A DNA stretch of 29,271 bases from Pirellulaceae bacterium (GTDB lineage Bacteria > Planctomycetota > Planctomycetia > Pirellulales > Pirellulaceae): positions 1-29,271 of the forward strand of contig JAKVBZ010000068.1 in NCBI GenBank assembly GCA_022448645.1, read 5' to 3'. Below, piece by piece: positions 8,347 to 18,021 of the stretch (positions are counted from its first letter, which is position 1; the number at the start of each line of letters is the position of its first letter). A program made the translations under genes and the position numbers. The notes beneath the pieces were generated by a model. That model worked only from the letters and a program-made list of their open reading frames with translations. It made no database searches and was not told the DNA's origin.

Positions 8347-9651
8347 TTACCGCCGCAGAAGTGCTTGGCGAATCTGACGTTTTACCAGTTTGCTTTTTTC
8401 TTCTAATTCCATTTTGCGCAACTGTTGGTTGAGCTGCGGATTGGCTGTTGTGGCTAGGACGGCCACAGTGGCTGCCCGCACACTTGCATCAGGGTCTTCG
8501 CTCAACCAGATCCACCAGCGTTCCGGATTAACGTGACTTCGTTGTAATTCGTGCACCAACTGGCGACGCTGGACTGGATTAGGGGCGCCAAGCAGTTCTG
8601 CAAGTCGTATTTCTTCGGGACCGAAGCCACGTTGTCTTAGTGTCCTTCGGGCCATGTCCGAATGAGTTTTCCGATCTGCGTGGAGCTTGTCGATCAGGGC
8701 TCGGTCGGAAAGTGTCTCGAAGACGTTTTGTTTTGCGGATTTTTCAGCGAAAGTCTTCTCTTGCAGGGGGCCCCAGTGAAGTCGCTGCCCGGTCGGCGGC
8801 GGTTTTGTCGCTGAGGCCCGGGAGTTTCTGTGTCCCTTGAGACGTGCTGCTATGGCCGGATCGAACGTTGCTGGTTCGGAGGTGATATTTGGCATGTGAT
8901 CAGGAGCCGTTGCATCCGAAGTCTGGCTCCAACGTGGAGGTTTCTGTTGTGTTGCCGGAGCGCGAATGTTGGCAGGTGGAGATGCAGAGGGGATATTGGA
9001 AACGTCAATAGGCAGGTTTCCGCCAGGAAAGTCGAGCAGTGCCATCGCCTCGTTGGGACCACCGGACAACTTGTATGCTGGCAATCGCTTGGTGTTCTCC
9101 CATTGTGAGTTCTCGGTGACAGTGTTAGCTAACCGTGGTATGTCCTGTGAGCCAGAAGCTCGCAGGATCAGCTCACAGTGGTTTACCAGTTGTATTCGCT
9201 GGGAGGTGGGGAGGTTAGCTGGCCAAGCCAACATCTTGACAGCCAGATTGGCAGACCATACTTGTTGTTGTTGGTCTAACTCCAACGCTACGTCTGAGAG
9301 CGTTTTCGCCAGATGAAGGAGTTGAGGTGTCGAGCGATGCGTCGGCTGCAGTTGCCATTGAAGGAATTGTTCGTCCAGGATGTCGCACACACCGTCTACC
9401 ACTACTTGTCGCGAGCTGGTCAACAAATGGACAAGATGTTGGATGCCTAGATCTCCGAGGTGTGCCATACGCTGCAAATTTGGAATGACCTGTTCGTCAT
9501 CACAGCGAGATACCTCAGCTTGCCACCGTTGAGCCAGCCGATGTGTGGGATGCCATGGTGGATACAGCCACAATGCCATTATGGCGGTGCCCAAGATCAG
9601 CAAAGTGATCCCTGCACCGACCCCAATCTGCTTGTATCTGGAGGATGTCAT
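8347..9651 (-). CDS. Membrane-anchored HEAT-repeat-like protein
   Basis: A 434-residue protein from ATG 9651; an extended frame to 9735 adds 28 unlikely residues. A single N-terminal membrane helix (about residues 8-28, IGVGAGITLLILGTAIMALWL) is followed by helical segments resembling HEAT/Armadillo-type hairpins. These lie around residues 50-180 (NLQRMAHLGDLGIQHLVHLLTS) and 345-430 (LLGAPNPVQRRQLVHELQRS, DPDASVRAATVAVLATTANPQ). Between them is a low-complexity Pro/Ala/Thr/Ser linker (about 215-320). Such scaffold-like proteins are frequent in planctomycetes; no enzymatic motif is visible. The tail is basic. It is probably an inner-membrane protein with a soluble protein-binding domain. Confidence 0.7.
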   Translation of the reverse strand: MTSSRYKQIGVGAGITLLILGTAIMALWLYPPWHPTHRLAQRWQAEVSRCDDEQVIPNLQRMAHLGDLGIQHLVHLLTSSRQVVVDGVCDILDEQFLQWQLQPTHRSTPQLLHLAKTLSDVALELDQQQQVWSANLAVKMLAWPANLPTSQRIQLVNHCELILRASGSQDIPRLANTVTENSQWENTKRLPAYKLSGGPNEAMALLDFPGGNLPIDVSNIPSASPPANIRAPATQQKPPRWSQTSDATAPDHMPNITSEPATFDPAIAARLKGHRNSRASATKPPPTGQRLHWGPLQEKTFAEKSAKQNVFETLSDRALIDKLHADRKTHSDMARRTLRQRGFGPEEIRLAELLGAPNPVQRRQLVHELQRSHVNPERWWIWLSEDPDASVRAATVAVLATTANPQLNQQLRKMELEEKSKLVKRQIRQALLRR

Positions 9652-10125
9652 GAAGCTTGCATTGGAAATTGCCGAGTTGGGAGGTTTTACAAATCTATAC
9701 GAGGCCCTGGTACGGCCGGCGTACATTTCTACCAACCATTTTTGAAGCGGTGTCGAATCGTCCGTGGATTACCGGCTCGGCGGACTGCTGTAAACCGTGA
9801 ACGCGTGAAATGGCGAGAACGTGAACGAGTTGTATCGTCTAAGGACGGAGATTGTGCTGTAACCGGGCCGACAACTCAAGCTCAGTAAGTTTTGCTGGTG
9901 CCCCTTCCTCTTGTCCTACAGTGATGAATCGGTTCATTTCAGGAAGGTTACGGCAACAGCGTTTCATTGCGACAGCACTGCTGTCAATCTAGAAATTGAC
10001 TGATTTCCCTCAAATCGTTGAGCCGAATAATTCTTACAACCGTTTCACTTTTACGGCCATTGCGTGATTGCGTCTGGTGATGGACACACGCAACTGATCA
10101 GAGCTGATTCCACAAGGGGGGGAAA
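9652..10125. other. Divergent intergenic region
   Basis: About 470 nt between divergent genes. Several short frames cross it, but none shows family features or a convincing ribosome binding site except the GTG at 10126 assigned to the next gene. It presumably holds promoters for both neighbours; I could not pick reliable hexamers. Confidence 0.5.
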
Positions 10126-11175
10126 GTGGATCTGAGCACCTATTTACGGGAAGCATGCGCTTGGGGTCGTCGCAGGCTAGCTAGTCTAAGTGACACCGTG
10201 CAAACAGACGACATGTCCATGTCGTTTGGCCGCGGATTCACGGCACTTATTTACTTGTGCGCCTTCGCCATACTGTTTTTTCCGACCGGACAGGCTCATT
10301 CACAGTCTCAGGTGCCGTCAGCCGCTTTCGAAGAACTGCCTGTGGAATCAAGCAGCAGCCGGCTTGCGCGGCTGGACGCCATTCGGAATTTCCCGATGGA
10401 CCAACTTTCGCCGGCCACTCAGCGCAGGGTCCAGTTTGTTTTAGCCAAACCTACCTTGTACCGCCGAATCATTGCTCGTGATTTGGAGTGTGATGCAGAT
10501 CTGTTCTTGTTCCTCGTGCGCTATCCAGAAGTTGTCGTCAATATTTGGGAGTTTATGGGTGTCACCCAAATGCAGGTGGTAAGAACAAGTGACTGCAAGC
10601 TTCATGTCGACGATGGGCAAGGGACAGTCAGTTCTGTGGAGCTGTTGTACGGCACGCCAAACTTGCATGTTGTTTACGCAGATGGTGTGTACGAAGGCCC
10701 GTTGTTCGGCCGCAAACTGAAAGCAAAATGCGCATTCCTTATGAATACGCAGTTTTCTACTCACTCAGATGGGCGACCATTGGTTCGTTGCCAATTGGAT
10801 GTGTTTGTGCGTGTGGAAAACTTGGGTGTCGAGTTGCTTACCAAGACTTTACGGCCGGTGGCTGTTCGAATGGCTGACTATAATTTTTCCGAATCGACCC
10901 AATTCATCAGCCAAATTTCTAAGGCGTCTGTGAAGAATGGTGCTGGAATTCAACGGTTGGCTCATCGTTTGCACAATCTCGATCCCGAGATCCAAGCGCA
11001 GTTTTCCCGAATCACCGCAGCCGTGAGCGACGCTCAGCCTTTACCGCCAGAGCACCGTATGACCAAGGTCGTTGGTACATCTTCGGTCGAGACTCACCGG
11101 CAAGCATCCGCAACAAGTTCAAGGAGAACGAAAACCGGTCGTCGGCGTCAAGCACGGTTTGTACCCCGTCGATGA
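10126..11175 (+). CDS. Exported protein of unknown function
   Basis: A 349-residue protein. GTG 10126 has a very strong A/G-rich Shine-Dalgarno (AAGGGGGGG, 10114-10122). An internal ATG at 10213 would instead give a neat signal peptide (FTALIYLCAFAILFFPTGQAHSQS), so the first 29 residues may not be translated. The mature part is a mixed alpha/beta domain with segments such as RRIIARDLECDADLFLFLVR and GTPNLHVVYADGVYEGPLFG, and ends in a basic Ser/Thr/Arg tail. I recognise no family; the style is that of a planctomycete-restricted periplasmic protein. It precedes acs with a 224-nt gap, so cotranscription is not implied. Confidence 0.7.
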   Translation: MDLSTYLREACAWGRRRLASLSDTVQTDDMSMSFGRGFTALIYLCAFAILFFPTGQAHSQSQVPSAAFEELPVESSSSRLARLDAIRNFPMDQLSPATQRRVQFVLAKPTLYRRIIARDLECDADLFLFLVRYPEVVVNIWEFMGVTQMQVVRTSDCKLHVDDGQGTVSSVELLYGTPNLHVVYADGVYEGPLFGRKLKAKCAFLMNTQFSTHSDGRPLVRCQLDVFVRVENLGVELLTKTLRPVAVRMADYNFSESTQFISQISKASVKNGAGIQRLAHRLHNLDPEIQAQFSRITAAVSDAQPLPPEHRMTKVVGTSSVETHRQASATSSRRTKTGRRRQARFVPRR

Positions 11176-11386
11176 CCATCATCCGCATACGGATGACTGC
11201 ACTTGGTGCCTTGGATTAGCGGGTCCTTCTCAAGGGTTTCTAGAACGCAACCGGTTCTGGTGCTTGCGTATCGTTGACACCTTGGCGATTCCAATCGTAG
11301 AATGACCAGCCTGCCGGCACTGTCGCGCTGGTATGGTTGTGTGTCTGCCAACTTAGTTCTTGTGGCGAATCCGATTTTAGAGACTT

Positions 11387-11391
11387 AGGAG
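11387..11391 (+). promoter_or_regulatory. Shine-Dalgarno deciding the acs start
   Basis: AGGAG ends 8 nt before ATG 11400 but only 2 nt before the in-frame ATG 11394. This selects 11400 and a protein of exactly 652 residues, the usual Acs length. Confidence 0.7.
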
Positions 11392-11399
11392 TGATGATC

Positions 11400-13358
11400 A
11401 TGGCTCAAGATACCGGTGGAAAAATTGATACCGTGATGCAAGAGGAACGATTGTTTCCACCCAGCGAGTCCTTTGCTTCTCAAGCTCGCATTTCATCGTT
11501 GGAACGATATACCGAACTTTGGGAATCGGCTCACGCAGACCCTGTTGCCTTTTGGGATCAGATTGCCCAACAGGAACTCCATTGGTTTCAACCCTACTCG
11601 GAAGTGCTCACATGGGATGTACCTCATGCAAAATGGTTTGTTGGTGGGAAAACCAATGTCTCTTACAACTGCCTGGACCGGCATTTGGGGACAGAACGAG
11701 AAAACAAGATAGCATTTTTGTGGGAAGGCGAGCCTGGGGACACACGTACGCTGACCTACCGGGAGTTGCATGAGGAAGTCTGTAAGTTTGCCAATGTGCT
11801 GCGCGGTCTTGGAATCCAGCAAGGCGATGTCGTCTCTATCTACATGCCCATGGTTCCCGAATTGGCGATTGCCATGTTGGCTTGCGCACGGGTTGGTGCC
11901 GTGCACTCCGTCATATTTGCTGGTTTCTCCAGTGAAGCCATTGCCGACCGAAACCAAGATGCCGGTGCCAAATTACAGCTGACGGCAGATGGTGGTTGGC
12001 GTCGAGGCAAAGTGTTGCCATTGAAGGAAACCGTGGATGCGGCTCTGGAAAAGTCTCCCACCGTGGAAAAGTGTGTTGTCTTGCAGCGGACAAAAAACGA
12101 AGTAACCATGCAAGACGGCCGTGATTTTTGGTGGCATGAGCTTATGGAAGAAGCCTCGGTCGATTGCCCCGCCGAACCGTTGGATAGTGAAGCTCCATTG
12201 TTCATCCTGTATACCAGCGGATCCACGGGAAAGCCCAAAGGGATCAAACACACCACAGCTGGTTACAATTTATTCGCAAAACAGACTTTTGAATGGGTAT
12301 TTGATCACCAGGATGATGACATCTATTGGTGCACGGCCGATTGTGGCTGGATCACAGGGCATAGCTACATTGTCTATGGTCCCTTGTCGGCAGGAGCTAC
12401 AGCTGTCATGTACGAGGGAGCTCCGAACCACCCTGCGGAAGATCGTTTTTGGGATATTGTGGAACGTCACAAGGTGACTATTTTTTATACGGCACCGACG
12501 GCGATTCGAGCTTTTATTAAATGGGGGGACCAGCACGTACAAAAACACGATTTGTCGTCCCTCCGTTTGCTGGGGACTGTTGGAGAAGGTATCAATCCCG
12601 AAGCATGGATGTGGTACCACACGCTGATCGGTGGAGAGAAGTGTCCTATTGTCGACACTTGGTGGCAGACAGAAACAGGGGGCATCATGATGTCGCCGTT
12701 GCCTGGTGCCATTCCCACCAAACCAGGTAGTTGTACCAAACCACTTCCAGGGGTCGTTCCTTCGATCGTGGATGAGACCGGTGATGAAGTCCCACAGAAT
12801 AACGGCGGGATGCTTTGTATTGCTAAACCGTGGCCCGGAATGCTACGCGGTATTTGGGGCGACGAGGCTCGGTTTGTCGAACAGTATTGGAGCAAGGTAC
12901 CCGGAAAGTACCTTACCGGTGACAATGCCCGCTGCGACGACGACGGATATTTTTGGATCATGGGACGTATTGATGATGTAATCAATGTGTCGGGACACCG
13001 TTTGAGTACCATCGAAGTCGAGAGCGCTCTCGTTAGTCATCCACAAGTTGCCGAAGCTGCAGCCATTGGCAAACCGGACGAAATCAAAGGTCAGGCGATT
13101 GCCGTTTTTGTCACTGTCAAGGATGTCGAGCCTTCCGAAGAATTGCGGCAGGAGCTGAAACAGCACGTTCGTAAAGAAATTGGTGCTCTTGCTCAACCGG
13201 ACGATGTCCGCTTCACGACCGCCCTGCCCAAGACACGAAGTGGCAAGATCATGCGGCGATTATTGCGTGATATTGCCGAGGGTAAAGAAAGAGTCGGTGA
13301 CACGACCACCTTGGAAGACTATACGGTATTGGCCAAACTGCGTGAGGAAGAAGAATAG
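11400..13358 (+). CDS. acs: Acetyl-CoA synthetase (AMP-forming)
   Basis: A 652-residue protein, the same length as enterobacterial Acs. It converts acetate, ATP and CoA to acetyl-CoA, AMP and PPi in the cytosol. The adenylate-forming signatures are complete: P-loop-like [11 protein letters not shown] (271-281), WWQTETGG (acyl/ATP pocket), [20 protein letters not shown] (the hinge Asp and Arg region) and the C-terminal [11 protein letters not shown], whose Lys (about 616) is the catalytic residue. In other bacteria that Lys is acetylated and is reactivated by sirtuin deacetylase. The acs-type N-terminal domain ([17 protein letters not shown]) separates it from propionyl or other acyl-CoA ligases. 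It converges with a macro-domain gene that could consume the O-acetyl-ADP-ribose made by sirtuins. Confidence 0.97.
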   Translation: MAQDTGGKIDTVMQEERLFPPSESFASQARISSLERYTELWESAHADPVAFWDQIAQQELHWFQPYSEVLTWDVPHAKWFVGGKTNVSYNCLDRHLGTERENKIAFLWEGEPGDTRTLTYRELHEEVCKFANVLRGLGIQQGDVVSIYMPMVPELAIAMLACARVGAVHSVIFAGFSSEAIADRNQDAGAKLQLTADGGWRRGKVLPLKETVDAALEKSPTVEKCVVLQRTKNEVTMQDGRDFWWHELMEEASVDCPAEPLDSEAPLFILYTSGSTGKPKGIKHTTAGYNLFAKQTFEWVFDHQDDDIYWCTADCGWITGHSYIVYGPLSAGATAVMYEGAPNHPAEDRFWDIVERHKVTIFYTAPTAIRAFIKWGDQHVQKHDLSSLRLLGTVGEGINPEAWMWYHTLIGGEKCPIVDTWWQTETGGIMMSPLPGAIPTKPGSCTKPLPGVVPSIVDETGDEVPQNNGGMLCIAKPWPGMLRGIWGDEARFVEQYWSKVPGKYLTGDNARCDDDGYFWIMGRIDDVINVSGHRLSTIEVESALVSHPQVAEAAAIGKPDEIKGQAIAVFVTVKDVEPSEELRQELKQHVRKEIGALAQPDDVRFTTALPKTRSGKIMRRLLRDIAEGKERVGDTTTLEDYTVLAKLREEEE

Positions 13359-13389
13359 AGAATACTTGCATCGTTGCATTGCTTAGAAG

Positions 13390-13406
13390 GTGGTTTTGTT
13401 AACCAC
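13390..13406. terminator. Short stem-loop between convergent acs and macro-domain gene
   Basis: GTGGTT (13390-13395) and AACCAC (13401-13406) form a 6-bp stem with a 5-nt loop. It is enclosed by a second pair of arms, GAAGGT (13386-13391) and ACCTTC (13415-13420), which overlaps it by two bases. There is no U-tract, so it is only a weak terminator candidate; its place between two converging stops is the main argument. Confidence 0.3.
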
Positions 13407-13449
13407 GTATAACGACCTTCCAAGAGCATCGATCTTCAGCATGCCAGTT

Positions 13450-13995
13450 TTAGCTGTCGAGTTCCTCAGCCGCCTCGGTAAATACGGCCAAAGCTGTCTG
13501 GTCGAATAGCACGAAGCGTACCAGCTCGGGTTTTCTTGTCGACAGCAGGTAGTCCCACGTGGTTCGCACGGCTACTCGCGCTGCCAGATCCATTGGGTAG
13601 CCATAAGCTCCGGTGCTCAACGACGGAAAAGCAACACTAGAACACCCGTTTTCTGTGGCCAGTTCCAAGCAGTGAAGATACGCACTTGCCAGCAACACTG
13701 CTTCGTCGTGCTGTCCACCCTTCCAAACAGGACCGACCGCATGAATGACGTGCTGTGCTTTCAGCTGTCCGGCCTTCGAGATGACGGCTGAACCGGTAGG
13801 GCAGCCGTTGGGAAAACGTTCCCGTGTTTCTTGCATGATGCTGGGACCGCCCGCTCGGTGGATTGCACCATCGACACCACCACCACCCGCCAATTGGGAA
13901 TTCGCCGCATTAACGATGGCGTCGACGGACTGCTGGGTAACATCTCCACAAATCAGTTTGATTTGATTCCCATGCACGGTTGTTAGAACTGACAT
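13450..13995 (-). CDS. Macro-domain O-acetyl-ADP-ribose deacetylase / ADP-ribosyl hydrolase
   Basis: A 181-residue single macro domain of the MacroD/YmdB type. Visible motifs are GDVT (17-20), VNAANSQL (28-35), GGGGVDGAIHRAGG (37-50, including the catalytic-type Asp42), GCPTGSAVIS (64-73), HVIHAVGPVW (82-91) and FPSLSTGAYGYP (123-134). This family binds ADP-ribose and hydrolyses O-acetyl-ADP-ribose to acetate and ADP-ribose, or removes ADP-ribose from acidic residues. I chose ATG 13995 because AAGGA lies 6 nt upstream; the ATG directly before it is only 3 nt away. A longer frame would run into the upstream membrane-protein gene. It ends 91 nt from the convergent acs. Confidence 0.92.
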   Translation of the reverse strand: MSVLTTVHGNQIKLICGDVTQQSVDAIVNAANSQLAGGGGVDGAIHRAGGPSIMQETRERFPNGCPTGSAVISKAGQLKAQHVIHAVGPVWKGGQHDEAVLLASAYLHCLELATENGCSSVAFPSLSTGAYGYPMDLAARVAVRTTWDYLLSTRKPELVRFVLFDQTALAVFTEAAEELDS

Positions 13996-14083
13996 CATTT
14001 TTCCTTGTGACTTCGGCTGGGGAAATCCACGATCACCAAAAGCGTGACAGTAATCGTACATGTTGCGGATAGATGTCCAACAA

Positions 14084-15778
14084 TTACCGCGCAGCGGTAT
14101 GATAGAGGATGTACGTGTCGTTTTCCAGCACGCGTTGTAAGCCTTCGGCGTCAAACCGAGTGAGGTTACTTTCACCATTGCAAGAGGAGAACCGGTCGAT
14201 CATAGGGCCCTTTCGCTGGACCAGAACATAGGTCGTGCGAATCTCCAGCTTGTTGAGGACGTTGGGCAGCGAGATCCTGCGCTCCTCATGAATCCAGTCA
14301 CGGACTCGCTCGTAGTCGAATGGATCCATATCCTCAGGAACATCGTTCACAACAAGAAGTCGCTGGTACCAGGCCCATTGTGCTTCGGCATACAGAGGGA
14401 TGGTTTTGAAGCGAAAGACATCGGACCGCAGACAGGTTGTTCTCACGTCGAGATCGGAGTAGTTCAAGAACACGTCGTCAGGAGTGGTATTCTCACTGAT
14501 AAACGTTAACACTTCAGTTCCCGCAGGGGTTAACCATCGGCCCGAATGAGGGTCAAGGCTGCAGCTCATGGTTCGGGCTCGTGCTACGCAGCTGAGGCTG
14601 GTGATAGTGAGGACCACCCCGAGCATTAGCTGGAACGCTGGTTGTTGGATCCACTCTGGAAATTTTCTGCGCGAGTTACATAGGCTGACCGCAAGCAGCC
14701 AAAAAAAAGGAATGGTGACGACCGCCATTCGATAGGGAGTTAACTTGACGATGAGCGGTATACGGATGAAATCATTGATCACGGAGGCGGCGAGCATGTA
14801 GCCTAGCAAAGTCACCACAATGATGGACATGTCACGGTGCGGATGATCGAGAACTTGTGTCTTGTGATGAGGCTTGTCGAACGAAGCTTTTTCACCGGAG
14901 GGGTTAGGACGTTGTTGCCATGCGATGAAACATAACGATGCCAATCCGATGGGCAATGCCCAAACCTGTAAAAACGACATCTCCAGACAAGAAGGAATGG
15001 CATGACAATCAGGCGAACGAATCAGTTCCTGAATACGTGAGATATCAAACGCGGTCGGGACCTGTGCGGCGTCACACGTCCATAGGAACACCGAGTACGG
15101 GAGTCCTACCAAACCGCATATCAACGAGCGGTGACCCGCCACCTGCCAAGTGATTTCTCCACGAATGGACTGCCCCAGTGCCAAAACCCCAAGGGATCCA
15201 ATGATCGGCAGCCCATACAAAGGATGGATCACAGTTGCCAGAGAGACCCAAACGGCTGACGTTTTCCAGCGACCTGAGACAACGCTTGCCACGGCAGCCA
15301 TGCAGAATGCGATGGAAACGTATTCGGGGTCCATGAAGTGAAAGAATATTGTTCGTTCACCAGGCAGAAGGTTCCAATGGTCTACACATATGAGGGCCAG
15401 GATGCTTAGCAATACGGTAGTTTCTGAGCAGCGACACAGCTGACTTAGGATCTGTCGCAGTGCGACATAGGTCAGTACCAATAGCCCAACGTGCAGTGCC
15501 CAAAATAATCCAGGTGCAGCTGCCACACCGGTGAGACGAAGAAGTCCTCCCAGGGTATAGACATAGGGCGAAGCTTGATTCCAGTGGGATACCAGGGACG
15601 AGACCATGGGGTCGTTTGTGAAGGAGGCTTCACCACTGATTTTATAGATGGCAGGTAGTTCTTCGACATTGTTGGCCAACCCGTACACAAATCCATTCAT
15701 GCCGTAGATCAAACACAACCAAACTAGGCAGTGTGCCCAAGAGATATGGCGACGGGTTGTAGGCAGATGATCACTCAC
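14084..15778 (-). CDS. Multi-pass membrane protein, possibly GT-C glycosyltransferase-like
   Basis: A 564-residue protein with about ten membrane helices in the first 400 residues and a soluble C-terminal domain of about 150 residues ([19 protein letters not shown] onward). The first extracytoplasmic loop (about residues 36-70) has Asn-Asp and Ser-His-Trp but no certain catalytic acidic pair. The soluble part has a pattern ([19 protein letters not shown]) like the C-terminal domains of polytopic sugar-transferase-like proteins that handle polyprenyl-linked sugars. The start is GTG 15778, overlapping the TGA of the preceding gene by four bases, so translation is coupled to the FAD enzyme. Context (GtrA, UPF0104, UGM-like) supports envelope glycan or lipid assembly. 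Confidence 0.7.
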   Translation of the reverse strand: MSDHLPTTRRHISWAHCLVWLCLIYGMNGFVYGLANNVEELPAIYKISGEASFTNDPMVSSLVSHWNQASPYVYTLGGLLRLTGVAAAPGLFWALHVGLLVLTYVALRQILSQLCRCSETTVLLSILALICVDHWNLLPGERTIFFHFMDPEYVSIAFCMAAVASVVSGRWKTSAVWVSLATVIHPLYGLPIIGSLGVLALGQSIRGEITWQVAGHRSLICGLVGLPYSVFLWTCDAAQVPTAFDISRIQELIRSPDCHAIPSCLEMSFLQVWALPIGLASLCFIAWQQRPNPSGEKASFDKPHHKTQVLDHPHRDMSIIVVTLLGYMLAASVINDFIRIPLIVKLTPYRMAVVTIPFFWLLAVSLCNSRRKFPEWIQQPAFQLMLGVVLTITSLSCVARARTMSCSLDPHSGRWLTPAGTEVLTFISENTTPDDVFLNYSDLDVRTTCLRSDVFRFKTIPLYAEAQWAWYQRLLVVNDVPEDMDPFDYERVRDWIHEERRISLPNVLNKLEIRTTYVLVQRKGPMIDRFSSCNGESNLTRFDAEGLQRVLENDTYILYHTAAR

Positions 15779-17439
15779 GACAGCACGACAGCGCGTTCTT
15801 CCGACGATGCCACCTCAGTTTTATCTGACGTGTGATTCTCAGGCGAATCTGGCTCAGACGAGTCGGATGATGTCTCGTGGTATTCTTGTTCCGTGTTGAC
15901 ATTCCAAATGTTGGATTTGTCTGTGCGTCCGGCAATGATATTGTCCACCGCGATCATCGCTGTCAGCATCGAGTGATCTTGGTTGTTGTAGCGGTGCATG
16001 CCATTCCGTCCAATCAGGAACAAGTTGTCAATCGTATCGACGAACTGCCGGATCTCTGAAAAACGATCATACGTACCAAAATATGCCGGATACGTTTTGG
16101 GCATGCGAATCACAGTCGCATCGAGAACGTCTTGTTGTTCCACGAATCCCAGGCGTTGCATTTCATCCATGGCCAATTGTTTCATGGACTCGTCATCGCG
16201 CTGCCAAAGTTCATCGTCTTCGTTGCAAAAGTATTCTAAGCCAACCCAAGCATTGGACGAATCGGCCACCATGTATGGGCTCCAGTTGTTAAAGATCTGG
16301 AGTCGTCCAACAAGGACGTCCGGTTCCTGAATATAAATCCAGTTGTCTGTGAGGAGTTGTGATCCTTGTGGTGTGGCATCTCGGATTTGCAGCTCTTTCA
16401 GTAAAAGACCCACCGTGATGAAATCACGGTAGATCAGGCCGTCACTCACGTTCCGTACGTTGTCCGGAACGTTGCAATCCATCGCACGCACTAATTCTTG
16501 GACGGGCATTGTTGAGAAAAAATAGTCTCCGTACAAAGTAATTTCCTCGCCGGTGGACGTATCTATCGCGACCACTCCGCTAACGCGATGGCCGTCGAAT
16601 AAAAGGCGGTGGACTCGCATGTTGGTCAGGATTTCTCCACCCGCATCACGGATGCGTGCAGCGCATGTCTCCCACATCTGACCTGGGCCATGCTTTGGGT
16701 AGAGGAATCTTTCAATGAGGGATGTCTCGACATGTTTTTGTTGTAGGCTGTTGTCTCGTCGGAACCATTGTTTGTAGGCGTGAAAGATTGCCTTGGTGAT
16801 TGACAGGCCTTTGATCCGTTGAGCTCCCCAGCTGGCACTGATGGAGTGACAGGGGACTCCCCACACCTTTTCGGTGTAGGACTTGAAGAAAGTTTTGTAC
16901 AGCTCTCGGCCAAAGCGGTTAATGAAAAACTGCTCAAGGGTCGTTTCATTCCGTATGGGACGCAGCTTTGACCAGAGATAACTGGTGCCGATGCGCAGCA
17001 TGCGAATCAGTCCCAATTGTCGGATGGTTTGGGCCGTGAGACGGAGAGGATAGTCAAAAAACTTTCGCAAAAAGAAGATGCGGCTTTTTCGGTTACGTAC
17101 CAGCATGACCTCATCGGTGGTGGCTGGATCCCTTGAGGCGGGTCCAGGATTTATTGTTCTCTGCTGGCCTTGGTACGCGATCTCAAATTCTGGATCCGCC
17201 AAGTGTTCCAGGGGAAGCATGTCAGCCCACCATTGCATCACTCGGTCTGATTTGGAAAAGAATCGATGGCCGCCGATATCAATGCGGTTACCCTTATAGT
17301 TGACGGTCCGCGAGAGGCCCCCCATCAAGTCGCTTGCTTCGAGGACGATGGGCCGGATACCGGCACGCGTCAGTAACTCGTAGGCCGCCGTCAAACCTGC
17401 CGGACCTGCGCCAACGATGATTGCCGTTTCGCTTTGCAT
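15775..17439 (-). CDS. FAD-dependent oxidoreductase, UDP-galactopyranose mutase / amine-oxidase-like
   Basis: A 554-residue protein with an N-terminal FAD-binding Rossmann fold: [17 protein letters not shown] (GAGPAG at 10-15), Glu35 in VLEASD, then the MGGLSRTV segment that contacts the isoalloxazine ring and [16 protein letters not shown] (50-65). It has a C-terminal FAD site, [20 protein letters not shown]. This subfamily is often annotated as UDP-galactopyranose mutase-like or protoporphyrinogen-oxidase-like and occurs in polysaccharide clusters; the substrate is not readable here. The last 45 residues are a polar, acidic Ser/Glu/Asp tail that looks disordered. It begins 3 nt after the GtrA gene stop and overlaps the next gene, so it is the middle of an operon. 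Confidence 0.8.
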   Translation of the reverse strand: MQSETAIIVGAGPAGLTAAYELLTRAGIRPIVLEASDLMGGLSRTVNYKGNRIDIGGHRFFSKSDRVMQWWADMLPLEHLADPEFEIAYQGQQRTINPGPASRDPATTDEVMLVRNRKSRIFFLRKFFDYPLRLTAQTIRQLGLIRMLRIGTSYLWSKLRPIRNETTLEQFFINRFGRELYKTFFKSYTEKVWGVPCHSISASWGAQRIKGLSITKAIFHAYKQWFRRDNSLQQKHVETSLIERFLYPKHGPGQMWETCAARIRDAGGEILTNMRVHRLLFDGHRVSGVVAIDTSTGEEITLYGDYFFSTMPVQELVRAMDCNVPDNVRNVSDGLIYRDFITVGLLLKELQIRDATPQGSQLLTDNWIYIQEPDVLVGRLQIFNNWSPYMVADSSNAWVGLEYFCNEDDELWQRDDESMKQLAMDEMQRLGFVEQQDVLDATVIRMPKTYPAYFGTYDRFSEIRQFVDTIDNLFLIGRNGMHRYNNQDHSMLTAMIAVDNIIAGRTDKSNIWNVNTEQEYHETSSDSSEPDSPENHTSDKTEVASSEERAVVLS

Positions 17440-17442
17440 GGC

Positions 17443-17889
17443 TTATTCCCTCGCCTGAAATAGGAGCAGTTTTCGCATGCCAAAATTCCAAAACAGGACG
17501 ACCCCCACCGCGAACACTTTGGACAGGCGATAATCCAATCCAGATAGGTTTGTGCCGGCATACAGAATCAGTTCTGTGAATGCCAGCCCGGCGACGCCCA
17601 CCGTGCAAAAGATCGCAAATTCTGTCTGTCGGTGTCTGATGTTACGGTGGTGGAACACCCAGCCCACGCTGAGGAAGTAATTGATGACAAGACCTACACA
17701 GAAGCCCATCGCTGCTGCGAGCAGGTAGTCCAGATGACACCATTCGGCAAGCAGGACCAGGGTGCCGAAATCGGCAGCGCATGCGATGGCACCCACAAAC
17801 AGGTACCGCACGAACTGCATGTGTGTCGTTCGTGCCGTATCGGAAAGTAGTTGGGGCAAGCGGGTACTAGAAGCCGGTGCCGTGGGCAT
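17443..17889 (-). CDS. GtrA-family membrane protein
   Basis: A 148-residue protein with four predicted helices and GtrA hallmarks: FVRYLFVGAIACAADFGTLVLL at the start of the domain (residues 26-47), GFCVGLVINYFLSVGWVF (64-81), and a final helix with FWNFGMRKLLLF. GtrA proteins act with glycosyltransferases to move or flip polyprenyl-linked glucose or other sugars across the inner membrane. Start ATG 17889 is tentative; an internal ATG at 17820 starts directly at the conserved domain, and neither has a Shine-Dalgarno. It stands 3 nt ahead of the FAD enzyme gene, at the head of the three-gene run. Confidence 0.88.
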   Translation of the reverse strand: MPTAPASSTRLPQLLSDTARTTHMQFVRYLFVGAIACAADFGTLVLLAEWCHLDYLLAAAMGFCVGLVINYFLSVGWVFHHRNIRHRQTEFAIFCTVGVAGLAFTELILYAGTNLSGLDYRLSKVFAVGVVLFWNFGMRKLLLFQARE

Positions 17890-18021
17890 GTAGTGCTCGC
17901 TGGGTTGGGTGATTTTATGGGTCCGCTAAAATATAGCACCCTCAGAGAACGTTTGATGACAAAACGCAACGTCGATATGTCAAGCTTCAACGTTGTGTGA
18001 TAGAAGCTCTCGCTGCACCAG

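Noticed and set aside
9460..9888. 142-residue plus-strand frame opposite the HEAT-like gene
   Set aside because: Its first half is antisense to a better supported gene and the rest is low-complexity sequence in a divergent promoter region.
13999..14178. N-terminal extension of the macro-domain frame into the neighbouring membrane-protein gene
   Set aside because: The extra 61 residues have no family match and overlap the start-distal end of another gene; ATG 13995 has the right ribosome binding site.
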